Counted from the stretch's first letter, positions 40,210 to 53,465 are shown. The stretch is 64,000 nucleotides of DNA from Isoperla grammatica (GCA_945910005.1 OX246743.1:3771444-3835443), one strand, 5' to 3'. A program made the numbers and translations. Notes: generated by a model not told the origin, from the letters alone.

Positions 40210-41460
40210 CATTGGCGCCGAGTACGGGGGGACGACGGGGCTCAAGCCCCCCCCCCCCCCCCCCAGCTGTAACTGAGGAGCTAACAGGAGTTACTTCTTC
40301 AAACAGTTACCAGTTTTGTTTTTTTGCTAAAGGGCCCTTCGAATTAATGACATCGACAAATTGTGTCTCTTTCCCATATCATGTATTGTATATGAGAGCA
40401 TTCTTTCTTTTTAGGGTGTGCCTTGGTTCTTGTCAGTCCATCTCGCTCTGCCCCCAGTGGCAAAAATTAGTTTTCTAACGATATTTTCGTAGAATAACTG
40501 ATACATAATAGAGAGCAGTGCACTTATGAAGGAGCCTATAATTATAGGATTTCACCTGACAGAGCTAGGATGTTCAATGTCAACTTGTGTGAAGAAACTT
40601 GTACATCTTGAAAAGTCCAATCCCTTCTTGTTCTTGGTAAAATCACCCTATCAATGCGTGGGTTGCAAAACCGTTCGTTTAGTCAGACCACGGATGTATA
40701 GGATGTTTAGGTGGCTCGTTGGTCCAGCGGTTAGCATCCCTGCTTCCAATGCAGAAAGTGCTGGGTTCAAATCCCGCTTCAGGCAGAAGTTTTTTAACTT
40801 CTAATGTGGATTCAATTCCATTACTTCTTGGCTTAGGAATAAGTAATAAGTAATAAGACTTTGGAGCCGTCCTAGCAACGAAGCACTCAATAAATTCAAA
40901 GTTCTGAATCGGCCTTGTTGATTCTGGCATTTGTCCGCAGGTGCTCGCACTGTCCAATCACTGATTCATATGTTTCGTATTTGAAATATCGATCTTTGAT
41001 TGGTTATCGCTCACTCGTCAATGGTGTTCGAAGCCTACAGGGTTGGTTAGGTCACTTTAAATTAAAGTCCCCCACTGCAAATCAGTTTAGTTACTGAGCG
41101 GGTAGACTCTAAATGTGAATTTATTTATCTATTTAGGATCTCGTAACGTTAATAAATAATGCGTCGTTGTAGACATATCTTCCCAGGAAGTGTTTGTTAT
41201 AGACAATTACAAAATTAATTTACATAATAGGTTAAAACTACAAAATAATTTTGATGAAAAGGTTAAAATACGAGAATAAAATATTATATTTTATAATACT
41301 GGGTATTTTAATCTTCCCTTTCAAAATAATACCTCAGATAGCTTCTAAGGCCATCTCGATGACAATAGTATCCCAAAAAAAATTTGCCTCCGGTTCCCAC
41401 GCAGATACTGTTGATTGTAGGTTGAGCCCCCCCAAGGAAAATCAAAACTCGGCGCCTATG
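40210..41460. mobile_element. inner nested hAT-like element with 8-bp target-site duplication
   Basis: The ends are CATTGGCGCCGAGT and the inverse of CATAGGCGCCGAGT. They are flanked by an exact 8-bp direct repeat ATGTCAGT at 40202-40209 and 41461-41468. Length is 1251 bp with no transposase. It contains a tRNA-derived SINE (about 40709-40800). The open frames 40212-40478, 40526-40804, 40679-40957 and 41251-41502 fall within it and have no recognisable domain. Confidence 0.78.
40709..40805 (+). mobile_element. tRNA-derived SINE head (degenerate tRNA-Gly-like)
   Basis: Box A-like TGGTCCAGCGGTTAGCAT and box B GGGTTCAAATCCC sit at tRNA spacing. The anticodon loop CTGC-TTCCAAT-GCAG reads TCC (Gly). 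The acceptor arms (GGCTCGT and TTCAGGC) do not pair well, and no good tRNA 3' end follows, so this is a SINE promoter head and not a working tRNA gene. The tail length is uncertain. Confidence 0.7.
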
Positions 41461-41669
41461 ATGTCAGTATTGACTGAAGTAAAGTATGTTTTGAAAATGT
41501 GATTGATTAAATTAATTAAACATAATGTACATTACTCCCCAAAACTTGTATATATAGAATGCACTGAGGCCCCCCCCCCTCTCCCCCCCCCCCCCCCCCC
41601 TATAATAATTGGCAATCGCCTTCCATGAAACCGCCCCCCCCCGATAAATCAAGGCTAGATCCGCCCCTG

Positions 41670-42766
<1,097 letters not shown>

Positions 42767-45700
42767 ATGGGTCAATTTGTGTTTTTTTGTATGGCAGTGT
42801 TGCTTTTTTACTGTGCAACCACTAGCCACACATTTCCCATCGGAAGGACCAAGGATATTGTGAGTACAATTCTAACACAACAACTATAACACACACTACA
42901 CAACTAAGGGCCAGTTGAACAATCTCAGTATAAAAGTCCTAGATCCGAATCCCCCGGACAGGGTATATCTTACTATCTTTGCCCCCGGATGGCCCATCCA
43001 AAAAATGAAGTTCGTGTTGCGTTGTACAACACGAACTTCATTTTCTTATACATTTTATTGTTATGGACATCCCAAGGACAAGCTAAATCTAGGGATTTAT
43101 GTTCATAAGATGGCAAACAAATGTTACCAGAATCTGTTTACATTTGAGCGCACAGGATGCTAGTGCCGTAAATGAATACAAAGTTCGCCGATCTTCCGCT
43201 AGGTGTGATCGCCACACACAGTTCATAAAATAAAAAACAAACAAATGCACGTCGAAGTTGAAATAATATGTCGAAATCTTTGAGATTCCTGCTAATGAAA
43301 GCGTTCGAAGTATTTTCCTTCAGAGGACTGTTGAAGACTAGTGAATAAAGTTATTTAATCTGAAAATTACCACCCAAGCAAGCCGTGTCAATACAAAACT
43401 TCGCGTGTTCAAAACACAAGAAACACAGCCCACTGTCCTAGGCCTACAAGGTAAAGTCCAGGCCTACGCCAATATCTTATTTTGTCTTTAATGTGAATAC
43501 ATAACTACAGGCCTAGTAATATGACGGTCCTATTGGCATAGTAGGCCAAGACTTCAGTTGTCATAAGACGTAGGCCAGGCTTTAACACGTTTTCGAAAAT
43601 ATGTGGAGTCTGACAGCCAAAGAACTGTCAGTGTGTGGGATATGAGAGATTTTGGCCGCCAATGTGCATTTGGCGGCCGAAACCTGAAGAACATTGTTTT
43701 TCACTCAGACATAAAATCATTATGTCTAAGAGCATAAGGGCTACTTTTACTTTAATAGGATAATGCTAGAACTGGAGATTCCAGGTACCTAGAAGAACGA
43801 GAGAAAGACCACGACAAAGATGGCACGACAAAGTGAGAAAGGATGTGGAAATGCGAGGAAGGGACTGGAATGTAGTTGAGGGGGAAGATTGGTGGTAGGA
43901 TAGAAGAAGATGGAGAGGCTTATCTTCAATGCCGACCTAACGCAGAGTTGGACGTGGCAACTGATGATGATGATGATGATCAATACAATAATGAACTGTT
44001 CTTCGGAGTTCTCGTCATCTTTGTCACCCGCCATTTTTTCATTGGGTTATCCCTTTAGAAATCTGCCTGTACGGTACCTGATCCATGGTATAAGTGACGT
44101 GTCATTGTGTAAACCTAGGAATGAGAGTTATTTGGTTATACGGAGGTCGTACAACGCATTTGTTGGTCAACCCAGGGATAACTGAATCTAGAACCCTATC
44201 CCGAGATTGTACAACCGGCCCTAAAACTATTACACGGTATAATTATGGAGTGTGCTGTTACACTATTAAGTTTGAACTTGACATTTCAAGGTGTCATTCA
44301 TTTTTGTGTTGTATGATCACATATTTAACTAAAAATGAATGACACTTTCTTCAAATTATATGAATATAGCCTACTATGAATAAAATCGATTATTTGAAGT
44401 TTGTGAAGAATCCCAGTCCATTTTACATATTATGTGTAACGGTGGCGAAATAGAAATTTGGAAGAACTTCAACGGCCAAATTAGTAAACTAGGTACCCAA
44501 ATAATTTCGATGAATAAAAATAGTTAAAATATTACTTTATGCTGTAATATAAAAACGGTGAGTTTTCAGTGTATTTCTTGGAAATAAAGTGAGTTAAAAA
44601 AGTGGTACAGCACACTACATAAAAACCTTACTACACAACAATTATAGCATTACAAGAAACTTGTAATTATGCAGTGTGCAGTTATATTTTTTGTATTCAC
44701 CTTTTTGCCCCCAAAATACACCGATAACCCACTGTTTATTGAACATTGGACGTTAAGTAACTATTTATTAACAATTTTAACACTTTAGCAATCGAAACGA
44801 CTTGACAACTTTATTAAATTGGACAACGAAGTTTCCTCCAAATTACCATTTCGCCGCCATGACAGACATTCTCTGGACTGGGAGTCTTCGCAAACGAACG
44901 TGTTGCCATTTTTATCACGAATTTCGTGAGACATAGTTCTGAGATAACTAGATTATTCCAAAAGCTTCAATTAGGTTTATTAGATAAAACATAAGTGTAA
45001 TTAACTAATGATCCAAATCATTTAAAAATATATTTAATTAATACCCTATTTTCGAGTAACTTTTGTGTAACACAAACATATTCGAGACCGGAAATATCTC
45101 TTTAAAAATATGGCTATCTCACATTTTGCCGCCATTTTGTTCAGAAAAATATTTTGCAGTAACTATGGTGTAACTTTAAAACTTTTCGAACAACTTTATC
45201 CTTAAACTATAGACCTTCAATCCACATTGAGGCTTGTAGATGGTCCAAATTTCATGTTGATCGGACTTTCCGTTCGACAGCTATCGCAAAAAAAAGGCCA
45301 AGCCCGAAACGGAGAAGATCAACCGTTACCAACCAAAGATGGCACACGTACAAAAAACGCTATTTTCGAAAGAGGCTAAACATTTAAAGGAGGGATAAAT
45401 CTAAATTTGTGGCCAAGCGAATTATTTTATTTCCAATATATAAATATAGCAATTAATGAAATAAACAAATATATAAATTTGTACATCACATAATATTTTA
45501 TAATTAAATACATTAACTAAAATTACAAAATTAAATGGACTTACTCAAATATTTCGAGGTGGGGAAAACAATATTAACACACCATTTATATAAAAGCTTG
45601 GCCGATGAATTTGTAATTTGGCTTTGGGTATTAATATTACGTACCATAAAGCAATAATGGTAATTACTCATGAAGCTACTGAACTTTAAAATCAATTCAA

Positions 45701-48700
45701 TAACTTATGAAATTCAAGAAACATGTCAGGGCTTGGCAAATAACACTGTGAATGCAAATTCATCGGCCAAGTTTTTATAAATGAAGTGTGTTCATTTTGT
45801 TTCCCCCACCTGGAAATGTTTCAGGTTTCAGGTGTCAGTAAGTCTATTTAATTTTGTAATTGTTGTAAATATATTTAATCATCAAATATTAAGTGATGTA
45901 AAAATGTGTGTATTTGTTAATTTCATTAATTGCTATATTTATATATTGGAATGAAAATAATTGGCTTGGCCACAATTTTAGATATCACCCCTTTAAATGT
46001 TGAGCCTCTTTCGAAATTGGCATTTTTTGTACGTGTGCCCCCTTTGGTTTGTAACGGTTGATCTTCTCCGTTTTGGGTTTAGCCTTTTTTTTTTGCAAAT
46101 TTTTTGCATTTTTATTTATTCCATTTAGTTGTGCAAGTCATGTGCAAACGATGAACTGGATCAATGTCTAGTTTTTTCACTAAATATTACGATATTATAT
46201 GACATTCTCGTTTAACTTATGTCAAAATATAGTGTTAATAATATTTTCGATTGGCTCTGTGTACGGCCGCAGTTGGGGATGGATGTCTACAGGCGTTCTG
46301 GCGGCTGGTCACCAGTGTTCGATCAACAGTCAGTGGATGACAGACAACAACAACAACAACAACAACAACTAGACAACAATGACGCTGACTCTAGCGCATT
46401 TGGTAAGAGATCACTAAAGGGCCACGGTTTTGGTTTGCTAATGGCTCTTCTGTACTAAGGCATAAAAACTGCTCTTATGCTGCCAAAAAAACTGCAAAAA
46501 ACTGCTCTTATGCCCACTGATTCATAAAGATCGTATTCCAACTTAGGTTTAAATTGTAACTTGTAACGTGTACGCTTTTTTTTCGTGCCATATCATCAAG
46601 ACTATTGTGTGGAAGAGACATAGTGATGCCATTATTATGTACCAACATTTGTTATGTTTTTTTAAAAATTGTTTTTATATTGATCTTTATACAAGTATAT
46701 TTATTAAATATATTTATAAGGTATTTTTTCTATGATCCGAGATGTGAGTTAACGTAACAAAAAACAAATCAAGTTATCCCCAAACTTGTCCTGATCATCT
46801 CACATCATCACGTTTTACAAATACCATTCAGTTGTTATTAGAGCACAGCTGTATAGGGAGACACTGGCTACACTTTGGCTTTACAAGGTCAACCGCAACT
46901 CAGTGTAAATGAAAGGGTAAATGTTCTAGTCCGCGAGGCACCATCGCCCCCACCATGTGCGCCACCAACTGCCGCTCGACCAGGTGCCGGACTACCGGAC
47001 GATGCGTCAACATACGACGCGCCACCAACTGCCGCTCGGCCAGGTGCCGGACTACCGGACGATGCGTCAACATACGACGCGCCACCAACTGCCGCTCGGC
47101 CAGGTGCCGGACTACCGGACGATGCGTCAACATACGACGCGCCACCAACTGCCGCTCGACCAGGTGCCGGACTAACAGACGATGCGTCAACATACGACGC
47201 GCCACCAACTGCCGCTCGGCCAGGTGCCGGACTAACAGACGATGCGTCAACATACGACGCGCCACCAACTGCCGCTCGGCCAGGTGCCGGACTAACGGAC
47301 GATGCGTCAACATACGACGCGCCACCAACTGCCGCTCGACCAGGTGCCGGACTACCGGACGATGCGTCAACATACGACGCGCCACCAACTGCCGCTCGGC
47401 CAGGTGCCGGACTATCAGATGACGCGTCAACATACGACGCGCGACCAGGTGCCGGACTATCAGATGACGCGTCAACATACGACGCGCGACCAGGTGCCGG
47501 ACTACCGGACGATGCGTCAACATACGACGCGCCACCAACTGCCGCTCGGCCAGGTGCCGGACTATCAGATGACGCGTCAACACACGACGCGCCACCAACT
47601 GCCGCTCGACCAGGTGCCGGACTATCAGATGACGCGTCAACATACGACGCGCCACCAACTGCCGCTCGACCAGGTGCCGGACTATCAGATGACGCGTCAA
47701 CACACGACGCGCCACCAACTGCCGCTCGACCAGGTGCCGGACTATCAGATGACGCGTCAACATACGACGCGCTAACATACGACGCGTCAACACAAGACGC
47801 GCTAACATACGACGCGTCAACACACGACGCGCTAACATACGACGCGTCAACACACGACGCGCTAACATACGACGCGCCACCAGACGCCTGGCCACGAAGC
47901 TCGTCACCGGGTGAACACCACGAAAATCCGGGAGACCAAGAAATCATGCCGATAAACTACCAACAATTTCTGGCTGAATCAGAGGTGACCAGCGAATTAT
48001 ATTTATTACATTATTTATTATGTGACGTATTTAATTATTTAAATTAATATCATTTAGACTACTGTTAAAACGACTCCGTTACAAAACCCAGTCGATAACT
48101 TGTGATTTATTCGTGAAGCTGAGAACAGCGGAAACGAAAGTTACGAGTGAAGAACAGGAGCTAAAGATTATCGAGGATAAATATCATGATTTGACGACAA
48201 AGGTTCGCGTAGATTAGGCAATTATGGATAACCTTATGATTTTCGCAAAAGAAGCCGTCACAAAACACAATCAATCGCATCAGACGTTGCCTTTGTATTT
48301 GTAATCAAGTTGTGGCGCGGCTAAACAGGAGGGTGTGTACCATGCCCTAGACCAAATACTGTAATATTGTTATCTACATAATTAATAGTAATGAACGGAA
48401 CGAACGTGTCGGTTGTAATACAGCACAGTGGTTTACCGTAAGTAGTGATGTTCGCAAGCTTAAATAATATGACAAATAATATGACTTGATTAAGATTGAT
48501 TTGGTTACGATTATTTTTTTTCCCTCTTATGCGATGATGACTTTTCAGCCATTCATTTTTCTTGCTATCCAATATAAATTAGCTTCTTGATCTAGCTTAT
48601 GGATCGTTCTCATACATTGATTGATGCAAAACCGCAAAATAGCATTGAGAAAGGCGGCCATTTTCGACAAGTTGGCCTATCACTACATGTCGCTAGAGCG

Positions 48701-49480
48701 CACTAGTGTTGCGTGTTGCCGCTGTCTCGTGACACGGCCAGAGTAACATTATTATAATATAACGTACTGTTAAGTTATAATGGTAATAACTCATCAAGCT
48801 AATGAACTTTAAAATCAATTCAGTATGTAATTCAAGAAACATTTCAGGACTTTGAAAATAAAACTGGGAATTCAAATTCATTGGGTTAGCTTTTAGGTAA
48901 TTATAAATAAAGTGTGTTCATTGTTCACCTGTGCGGGTACATTTTATTACGCCAGCTAAGCGGGACAGGGACGATATTGATCACATTCGACTTGTCTGTT
49001 GAATAGTTTTCTCGCCACGCTCGCATGCTCGTCTTATTGTCGACATATAAGACAAAGATAAGAGTGTTGTGTTGATAATAGATGCGAATTGTGTTGTGTG
49101 TACAGTCGGTGTCGGAGAACGGAGTCAGCAACGACGGTAGCAGCGAATGGCGCGAGTCCGAAGACTCCCTCACAGGGGCGGCACCAGTCGACGACGGCCA
49201 AGTCCGCAGGGTCGGTGCAACTGAAGCGAGAACATCAGCAAAACGGATCAAACGTGACGCGACATCGTTGAAACCACGCACAAATGCACAAATGTTGAAG
49301 GAATTCTCCAAGAAATTGAGGAGAGTGCCTTCCTTATCGGACTTTTTATTTCATGATGTGGGCAATTTCCCAATCCCCTATGATTTACGATACTTTAAAC
49401 CTTACACACGATTCCAAGTGTATCCGGATGGGAACTACCGCAATCCTACACGGACTTTGAACAAGCGCAACTTTGACTGA
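42767..49480 (+). CDS. predicted secreted protein with a tandem 20-residue repeat, four exons
   Basis: Proposed exons: 42767-42859, 46273-46402, 46888-47984 and 49106-49480 (TGA). Donors are GTGAGT, GTAAGA and a weaker GTGACC; acceptors are CCGCAG, TTACAAG and GTACAG. Phases agree at each junction (0, 1, 0). Exon 1 encodes a typical signal peptide (MGQFVFFCMAVLLFYCATTS) and HTFPIGRTKDI. Exon 2 has GGWSPVFDQQ and a Gln run. Exon 3 holds 14 tandem units related to APPTAARPGAGLPDDASTYD (12 full, 2 of 15 residues) and then ALTYDASTHD-type 10-residue units. Exon 4 has basic sites (KRIKR, KK, RR, KR) and ends in an aromatic-rich segment (FPIPYDLRYFKPYTRFQVYP). Dibasic sites plus a signal peptide allow a secreted precursor or matrix protein (inference). 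I do not recognise the family. The 3.4-kb first intron contains foldback repeats. Confidence 0.62.
43002..43044. repeat. 18-bp-arm perfect hairpin in intron 1 of the secreted-protein gene
   Basis: AAAATGAAGTTCGTGTTG, a 7-base loop, then CAACACGAACTTCATTTT. It may be a tiny foldback or a MITE remnant. Confidence 0.9.
43795..43986 (+). pseudogene. non-LTR retrotransposon 3' fragment with a GAT tail
   Basis: One frame reads RERPRQRWHDKVRKDVEMRG, followed by RDWNVVEGEDWW, a stop, and RRRWRGL. This is the Arg/Trp-rich C-terminal motif common downstream of reverse transcriptase in RTE- and Jockey-like LINEs (GRPRxRW...D...W...W). It ends in a short TGATGATGATGAT tail, as expected of a 3'-truncated retrocopy. 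It is broken and has no reverse transcriptase. Confidence 0.55.
44291..44345. repeat. 15-bp-arm hairpin
   Basis: GTGTCATTCATTTTT and its exact inverse AAAAATGAATGACAC are separated by 25 bp. Confidence 0.8.
44398..44905. repeat. imperfect foldback, about 0.5 kb
   Basis: GTTTGTGAAGAATCCCAGTCC with GGCGAAATAGAAATTTGGAAG at the left pairs with the inverse of CAAATTACCATTTCGCC and GGACTGGGAGTCTTCGCAAAC at the right. The arms are about 75 bp and imperfect. It is probably a non-autonomous DNA element. It lies in intron 1 of the secreted-protein gene. Confidence 0.65.
45030..45295 (-). repeat. dispersed repeat, inverse copy of the insertion at 2795-3170
   Basis: It shares, in reverse, TGGCCATCTCAC-like and GCCGCCATTTTGTT words, TAACTATGGTGTAACTTT and AGGCTTGTAGATGGTCCAAAT with the insertion in zinc-finger gene copy 1. 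It directly abuts the foldback starting at 45296. Confidence 0.75.
45296..46095. mobile_element. 800-bp foldback element with long inverted arms
   Basis: The outer ends GCAAAAAAAAGGC and the inverse GCCTTTTTTTTTTGC begin arms of roughly 330-350 bp. Paired words include CGGAGAAGATCAACCGTTAC with GTAACGGTTGATCTTCTCCG, and CTTGGCCGATGAATTTG with the inverse AAATTCATCGGCCAAG. The loop is about 130 bp. A related part of the loop region recurs at 48778-48925. No target-site duplication is clear. It is a non-autonomous DNA element by structure. Confidence 0.82.
46959..47876 (+). repeat. coding minisatellite, 60-bp unit (14 units) plus 30-bp units
   Basis: The unit encodes 20 residues; two units lack the first 15 bp. 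Variation is concentrated at one codon (CCG, ACA, ACG or TCA: Pro, Thr or Ser before Asp-Asp) and at Tyr/His. The 3' part collapses to 30-bp ACATACGACGCG-type units. Several other frames on both strands are also open across it, but only the plus frame connects to splice sites. Confidence 0.93.
48778..48925. repeat. fragment related to the loop of the foldback at 45296-46095
   Basis: Shared words with 45657-45805 include ATGGTAAT(T/A)ACTCAT, AACTTTAAAATCAATTCA, AATTCAAGAAACAT and TAAATGAAGTGTGTTCATT. It lies in the third intron of the secreted-protein gene. Confidence 0.8.
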
Positions 49481-50740
49481 TCACTGAACTTTGGCGCCCG
49501 GCATTTGGTGGGATCGAAGGAACCGTGTGCAGTGACGTCGTAACCGCAGATAGGTAGGTACAGGGTAGGTAGTAGGTAGCTTGCCTTCCTTAGCTTGCAT
49601 AGGGGAAGGGGGAGGGGGGGGGGGGAGGGGGGGGCAGAGTCATGGGGAAGGGTCTAAGGTATCATCTTGCCCTCCCTGGAAAAAAGTTGAATTAATACTA
49701 TACACTGTAACTTTCAAAGCGAAAGTCGCCTCGTTGTAAAAATGTTACAGTTTGACAGCTGCACAGACAGGCACAGACACAGACAGTCCTAGTGATTTAC
49801 ATATATGGTATTTTTCTTAATATTGCCTTCAGAAAAAGGTTGTGCAATTTTAAGCACCAATTCTAAAAAAACATTTTTATTGACATTTATTTGTATACCT
49901 CTAAACTGTCCCTCATGGTCTGAGAGGATAAATAAAAAAATTTAGCATTTGTTATTTTGGGTCAATGGTGAGTTTATTTGTTCGAGTAGGGGAAGGGGCC
50001 TGTAGGAGCCGGACATTGTGATAGCAACGGAGACACGGTCGGACGAGGGGGCAAACTGGTGCCGTTCTGGTCAATGGTAGAGCTGCAGGAGCCGGACATT
50101 GTGGTAGTGTGACCATGGATTTATAATAGATGGTGTGACCATGGAGTTGTATCGTAGGTACTAATCAATAGCGTAGCTACGCCTGTACGGGCCCGGGTGC
50201 AAAGTGGACACGACGGCCCCCCCATTTTTTGTTTCCTAAAGAGATAATGAATCATTTATCTTGAGACTTTAATTTATTAAAGTTGGCCTTGTCGGTAGAG
50301 TAGCTATAGTGGTCTGCTCAGGGATATCAGTAGGTTCCTGTACCGGTAAATCATCATTGTCTAACTCTTCAACTAAGTTGCTGTTGCTCTTGATTTAGTT
50401 ACTCAAACCACACGACACAATCATACACAATAACCCAACAAATATTAGTTTTTAAAATATGTAGAACTAGCTGCAGTAAAAGCACTTAGTGAAACGGGGA
50501 CACTCAAAGTTCACTTCACACACGCGCCCACCCACACCCAATGAGGGAGCAACGAATACTGAATTGATTACCAACCCTCTCCTATAACAGAAGCCATCAG
50601 TCCAAATAACTTCTCCTGACCATGGCAATTCCGTCTGTTTGCAACTTATTTATTTAAGTCCAAGAAAAGCTAATTGGATAACTATTTACAGTAAAAAATA
50701 GACACATTCGTTTGTAAGTGCAGTCAAGCAAAGATTACTC
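49481..50740. other. intergenic stretch, no gene seen
   Basis: Probable 3' UTR of the secreted-protein gene, with AATAAA near 49930 and a G-rich tract at 49607-49635. After that there are repeat-like words (GACCATGGATTTATAAT, TAGCTACGCC) and unique AT-rich DNA. Confidence 0.45.
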
Positions 50741-50744
50741 TTTG

Positions 50745-51115
50745 AGTCGTCTCTCTCCCGTCTGGGCCCGGGGAAGAATAGGCCCAGAGTGACTCTGCTA
50801 GTCGTAAGAGGCGACAAAAAGAGACCCGTCTCGGCTCGGAGTAGAATAGACCCAGAGTGACTCTGCTAGTCGTAAGAAGCGACAAAAGGGGACCCTGCCC
50901 CTCCCCCCCACTGCCCCACTGAAGATTTCTCCTCCCACATGGCCCAACCCCTCCCTTGCTGGACTCCCGTATGACGACCCACGCGACGTACAATGGATTT
51001 GATTCGGATGTGGCTTTATTCTTCATCATCATCTTTCTCATCTTCATTATCACCCGCTCATCGTCTCGATTGGCCATAGTTGCGAAAATATGAGACGTTA
51101 AGCCCCATTAATCAA
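50745..51115 (+). mobile_element. retroposon 3'-end-like repeat with an internal duplication
   Basis: CCCAGAGTGACTCTGCTAGT followed by CGTAAGA(G/A)GCGACAAAA occurs twice, at about 50783-50819 and about 50851-50887. The stretch ends GAGACGTTAAGCCCCATTAA and then ATCAATCAATCATT. The CGTAAGAGGCGAC and GACGTTAAGCCCC words are typical of 3' ends of invertebrate LINEs or SINEs (recalled, not searched). The minus-strand open frame at 50724-51077 is not a gene. Confidence 0.5.
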
Positions 51116-51524
51116 TCAATCATTGAGTCGTTTCTGTGGAATTGGATAGGGGGATTACTGTCTATTGTTCCCGTGTGGTGTGGATACAAGCTTCACATTT
51201 TTCCTTAGTTGAAACTCTTTTCGCATGTCAGTTCTTGCATGTTGAACTGTCAAGTTTAATGCCACATTTTTCTTGCCCAATGAGAGCGAAATAACTGTAA
51301 ATTGGTAGCCTAAATAATTTCCAACAATAGAAAATTGTCATCAGGTTAAAAGTTAAAACCATACATCGATTAATGGGACAAACATGGAGTTAGAGAGAAG
51401 ACCCGGGCCGGGCCCGGGCCCGAGTGCAACTGCACCCTCTGCCACCCGATAGCTACGCCAATGGTATAAATCCATGGTGTGACATTCAAATTTTGAGAGC
51501 CGATTATTGCAAAAATCGATGCTA

Positions 51525-51630
51525 GAGAATCGATTCTACCATTAAATCGAATAAAAAGAATCGATCGACTAGTAGAAAGAATCGAAAGAAAAGAATCGAT
51601 TATTCGAAAGAATCGATTCTTTTCACCCAT
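51525..51630. repeat. AATCGAT-rich cluster, probable transposon end
   Basis: Eight or so ATCGAT, AATCGA or ATTCGA words in about 100 bp, ending TTTTCACCCATCTC. This resembles the ends of hAT-like elements (GATGGGCA... type). A similar ATCGATAATCG stretch lies at 63900-63942. Weak evidence. Confidence 0.35.
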
Positions 51631-51770
51631 CTCTATCTGAGTGGCTGAGTTTGACACTACCTGTCTGGCTGTTTATGTCAGAAATATTTTGTTGGTCTTT
51701 GTCCGACTTTGTTATAATGCAGTGCTGAGTATTAAATATACTTTAACCTAGGCTACGAATATTTTTGACA

Positions 51771-53465
51771 ATGGATAAATTAACACTTATTTCTGGTACA
51801 TTATTTATGGCTGCTGACGTCTTTGCTATCGTCAGTTTAGCAATGCCAGACTGGATAATAACTGATGTTGGAGGTTAGGTTTTCTATTTGTTTACTGAAA
51901 ATATTAGTTCGGAAAGGGTCTGGATATTCTTCATATTCAATAGGCCTAGGCTTGTCTCTAATCATTCTTCAACACGTCGCATGTGATTGCAATGTCAAGG
52001 CATAGAGCAGAGATGGTGAACAAAGTGTAGGCCTAGGCCTAGGTCCCATGGCCTAGGCCTACGACACTCGACCATAATTACTGTTCTATTTTCAGGAGAC
52101 ACCAGATTGGGCCTGATGTGGACGTGTATGACGTTATATAACAGACCTCAAGTTTGTTTCACTCCAGATTTACAGCCAGAATGGCTTTTAGCGCTCGTCT
52201 GCATATTTGTTGGTTGCATTTGCATCACAACAACTATAATTCTTCTTGCTTCTTCACATTGGGATCGTAACGTCGTACCATATGCACGATGGGTTGGATT
52301 TACTGCTAGTAAGTGATTTCGTCCTAGGTCTAGAAGCACCATCACGAAGTCATCCACTAATCAGATCGAATTCAAACTCGGTGGAGGACAAGGAGGGGTC
52401 TGGGGGTCTCTGCTGCCAGTGACAAATTTGCCAAATGTATAAAAATGCTACAGAATAGTTTTTAAAAGGATTTTTGTTTTCACTTTTAGTTCCATTTAGT
52501 CTGCCCTGAAACAGTATAACAATTAAGGAGGGTAATCAATGAAAAATCTCTACATCGAGATCAAAGGCAATTAATCGGTGTCAAATCATGTCTTCAAAAA
52601 TAAGTGTATAGGCCCTATGTCAAAAAAAAAATATTTAAAAAACTAATCAAATATTTGGCATAGCCACACCAGTTGAATCGTGAATTTCGCCTAAAGCCCT
52701 GTGCACACAAAGTTATAAGAATGTCACAAGGTAGGCCTGTAGGTAGTACCTATAGTTAGCCATGTTGGCTTAGAGATTACGTACAAGGGTTCACTCACTC
52801 ATTTCATTGCAATTAGACTGGTATAAGAGAGTTCAGATTTCTCAACTATCATCTTGCAATACCATAAACCTTACGACGGACCAATCATGTGTTGAAACGT
52901 CACTTATAACACGCCAATGAGATGCTAGCAACGTTAAGTCAAGACATCGTAGTCAAAACAACTAGGCCTATCACACTGGTCAGGGATGTGACATATAGGA
53001 AAAGTGGCAAAGCCCTCAACACAACTATAGCCACAAAAGCCATGTCTTTGTAGGTTCTTTGACGACTTTGATCTTAGTTATAAGAAATCCTTGCGGCTAT
53101 TGCTAAAGTATACCTTGCGACTTTGTGTAATTTTATTCATTGGACAGATACATAGTATATCATCATTTCATATGCCCACAACTGGTCTATTCGACCATCA
53201 TTTTGGGCTCTTAGTCCCTCACAAGTCAGCAGATGCCTTATGGTCTGCTCCTCCTTCTCAATGTTTAACTATGTGTATGTGTTCTATGTGTAACTCTAAG
53301 GTTGGAATTCATAGTCGGCCCCTACACCTAGGGGCACCCATTGTTGCTATGGATTTGTTTTGTTTATGGGAAATAACATGCAAACAATTGTTACCTTGGT
53401 AACAATGGGCGCCCCTAGGTGTAGGGGCCGACTATGAATTCCAACCTAATTCTTCAGTTAGATAT

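Larger units (their letters stand above)
39707..41669. mobile_element. outer hAT-like DNA element with 8-bp target-site duplication
   Basis: The left end CAGGGGCGGATACAGG and the right end (inverse of CAGGGGCGGATCTAGCC) are flanked by the same 8 bp, ATCTCCGC, at 39699-39706 and 41670-41677. An 8-bp duplication with CAGGGGC-type ends fits the hAT superfamily. No transposase is present. A second inverse terminus (CCTGTATCCGCCCCTG at 39844-39859) lies close to the left end, so a 153-bp solo or partial element may be included. The interior carries long C and G runs and the nested element at 40210-41460. Confidence 0.72.

Noticed and set aside
40711..40783. Functional tRNA-Gly(TCC)
   Set aside because: Boxes A and B are good, but the acceptor stem does not pair and the anticodon stem has a mismatch; it is better read as a SINE head.
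46889..47947. Antisense and alternative-frame open frames of 155-352 codons
   Set aside because: They are shadows of the coding minisatellite; only the plus frame starting in the exon at 46888 connects to phase-compatible splice sites and flanking exons.
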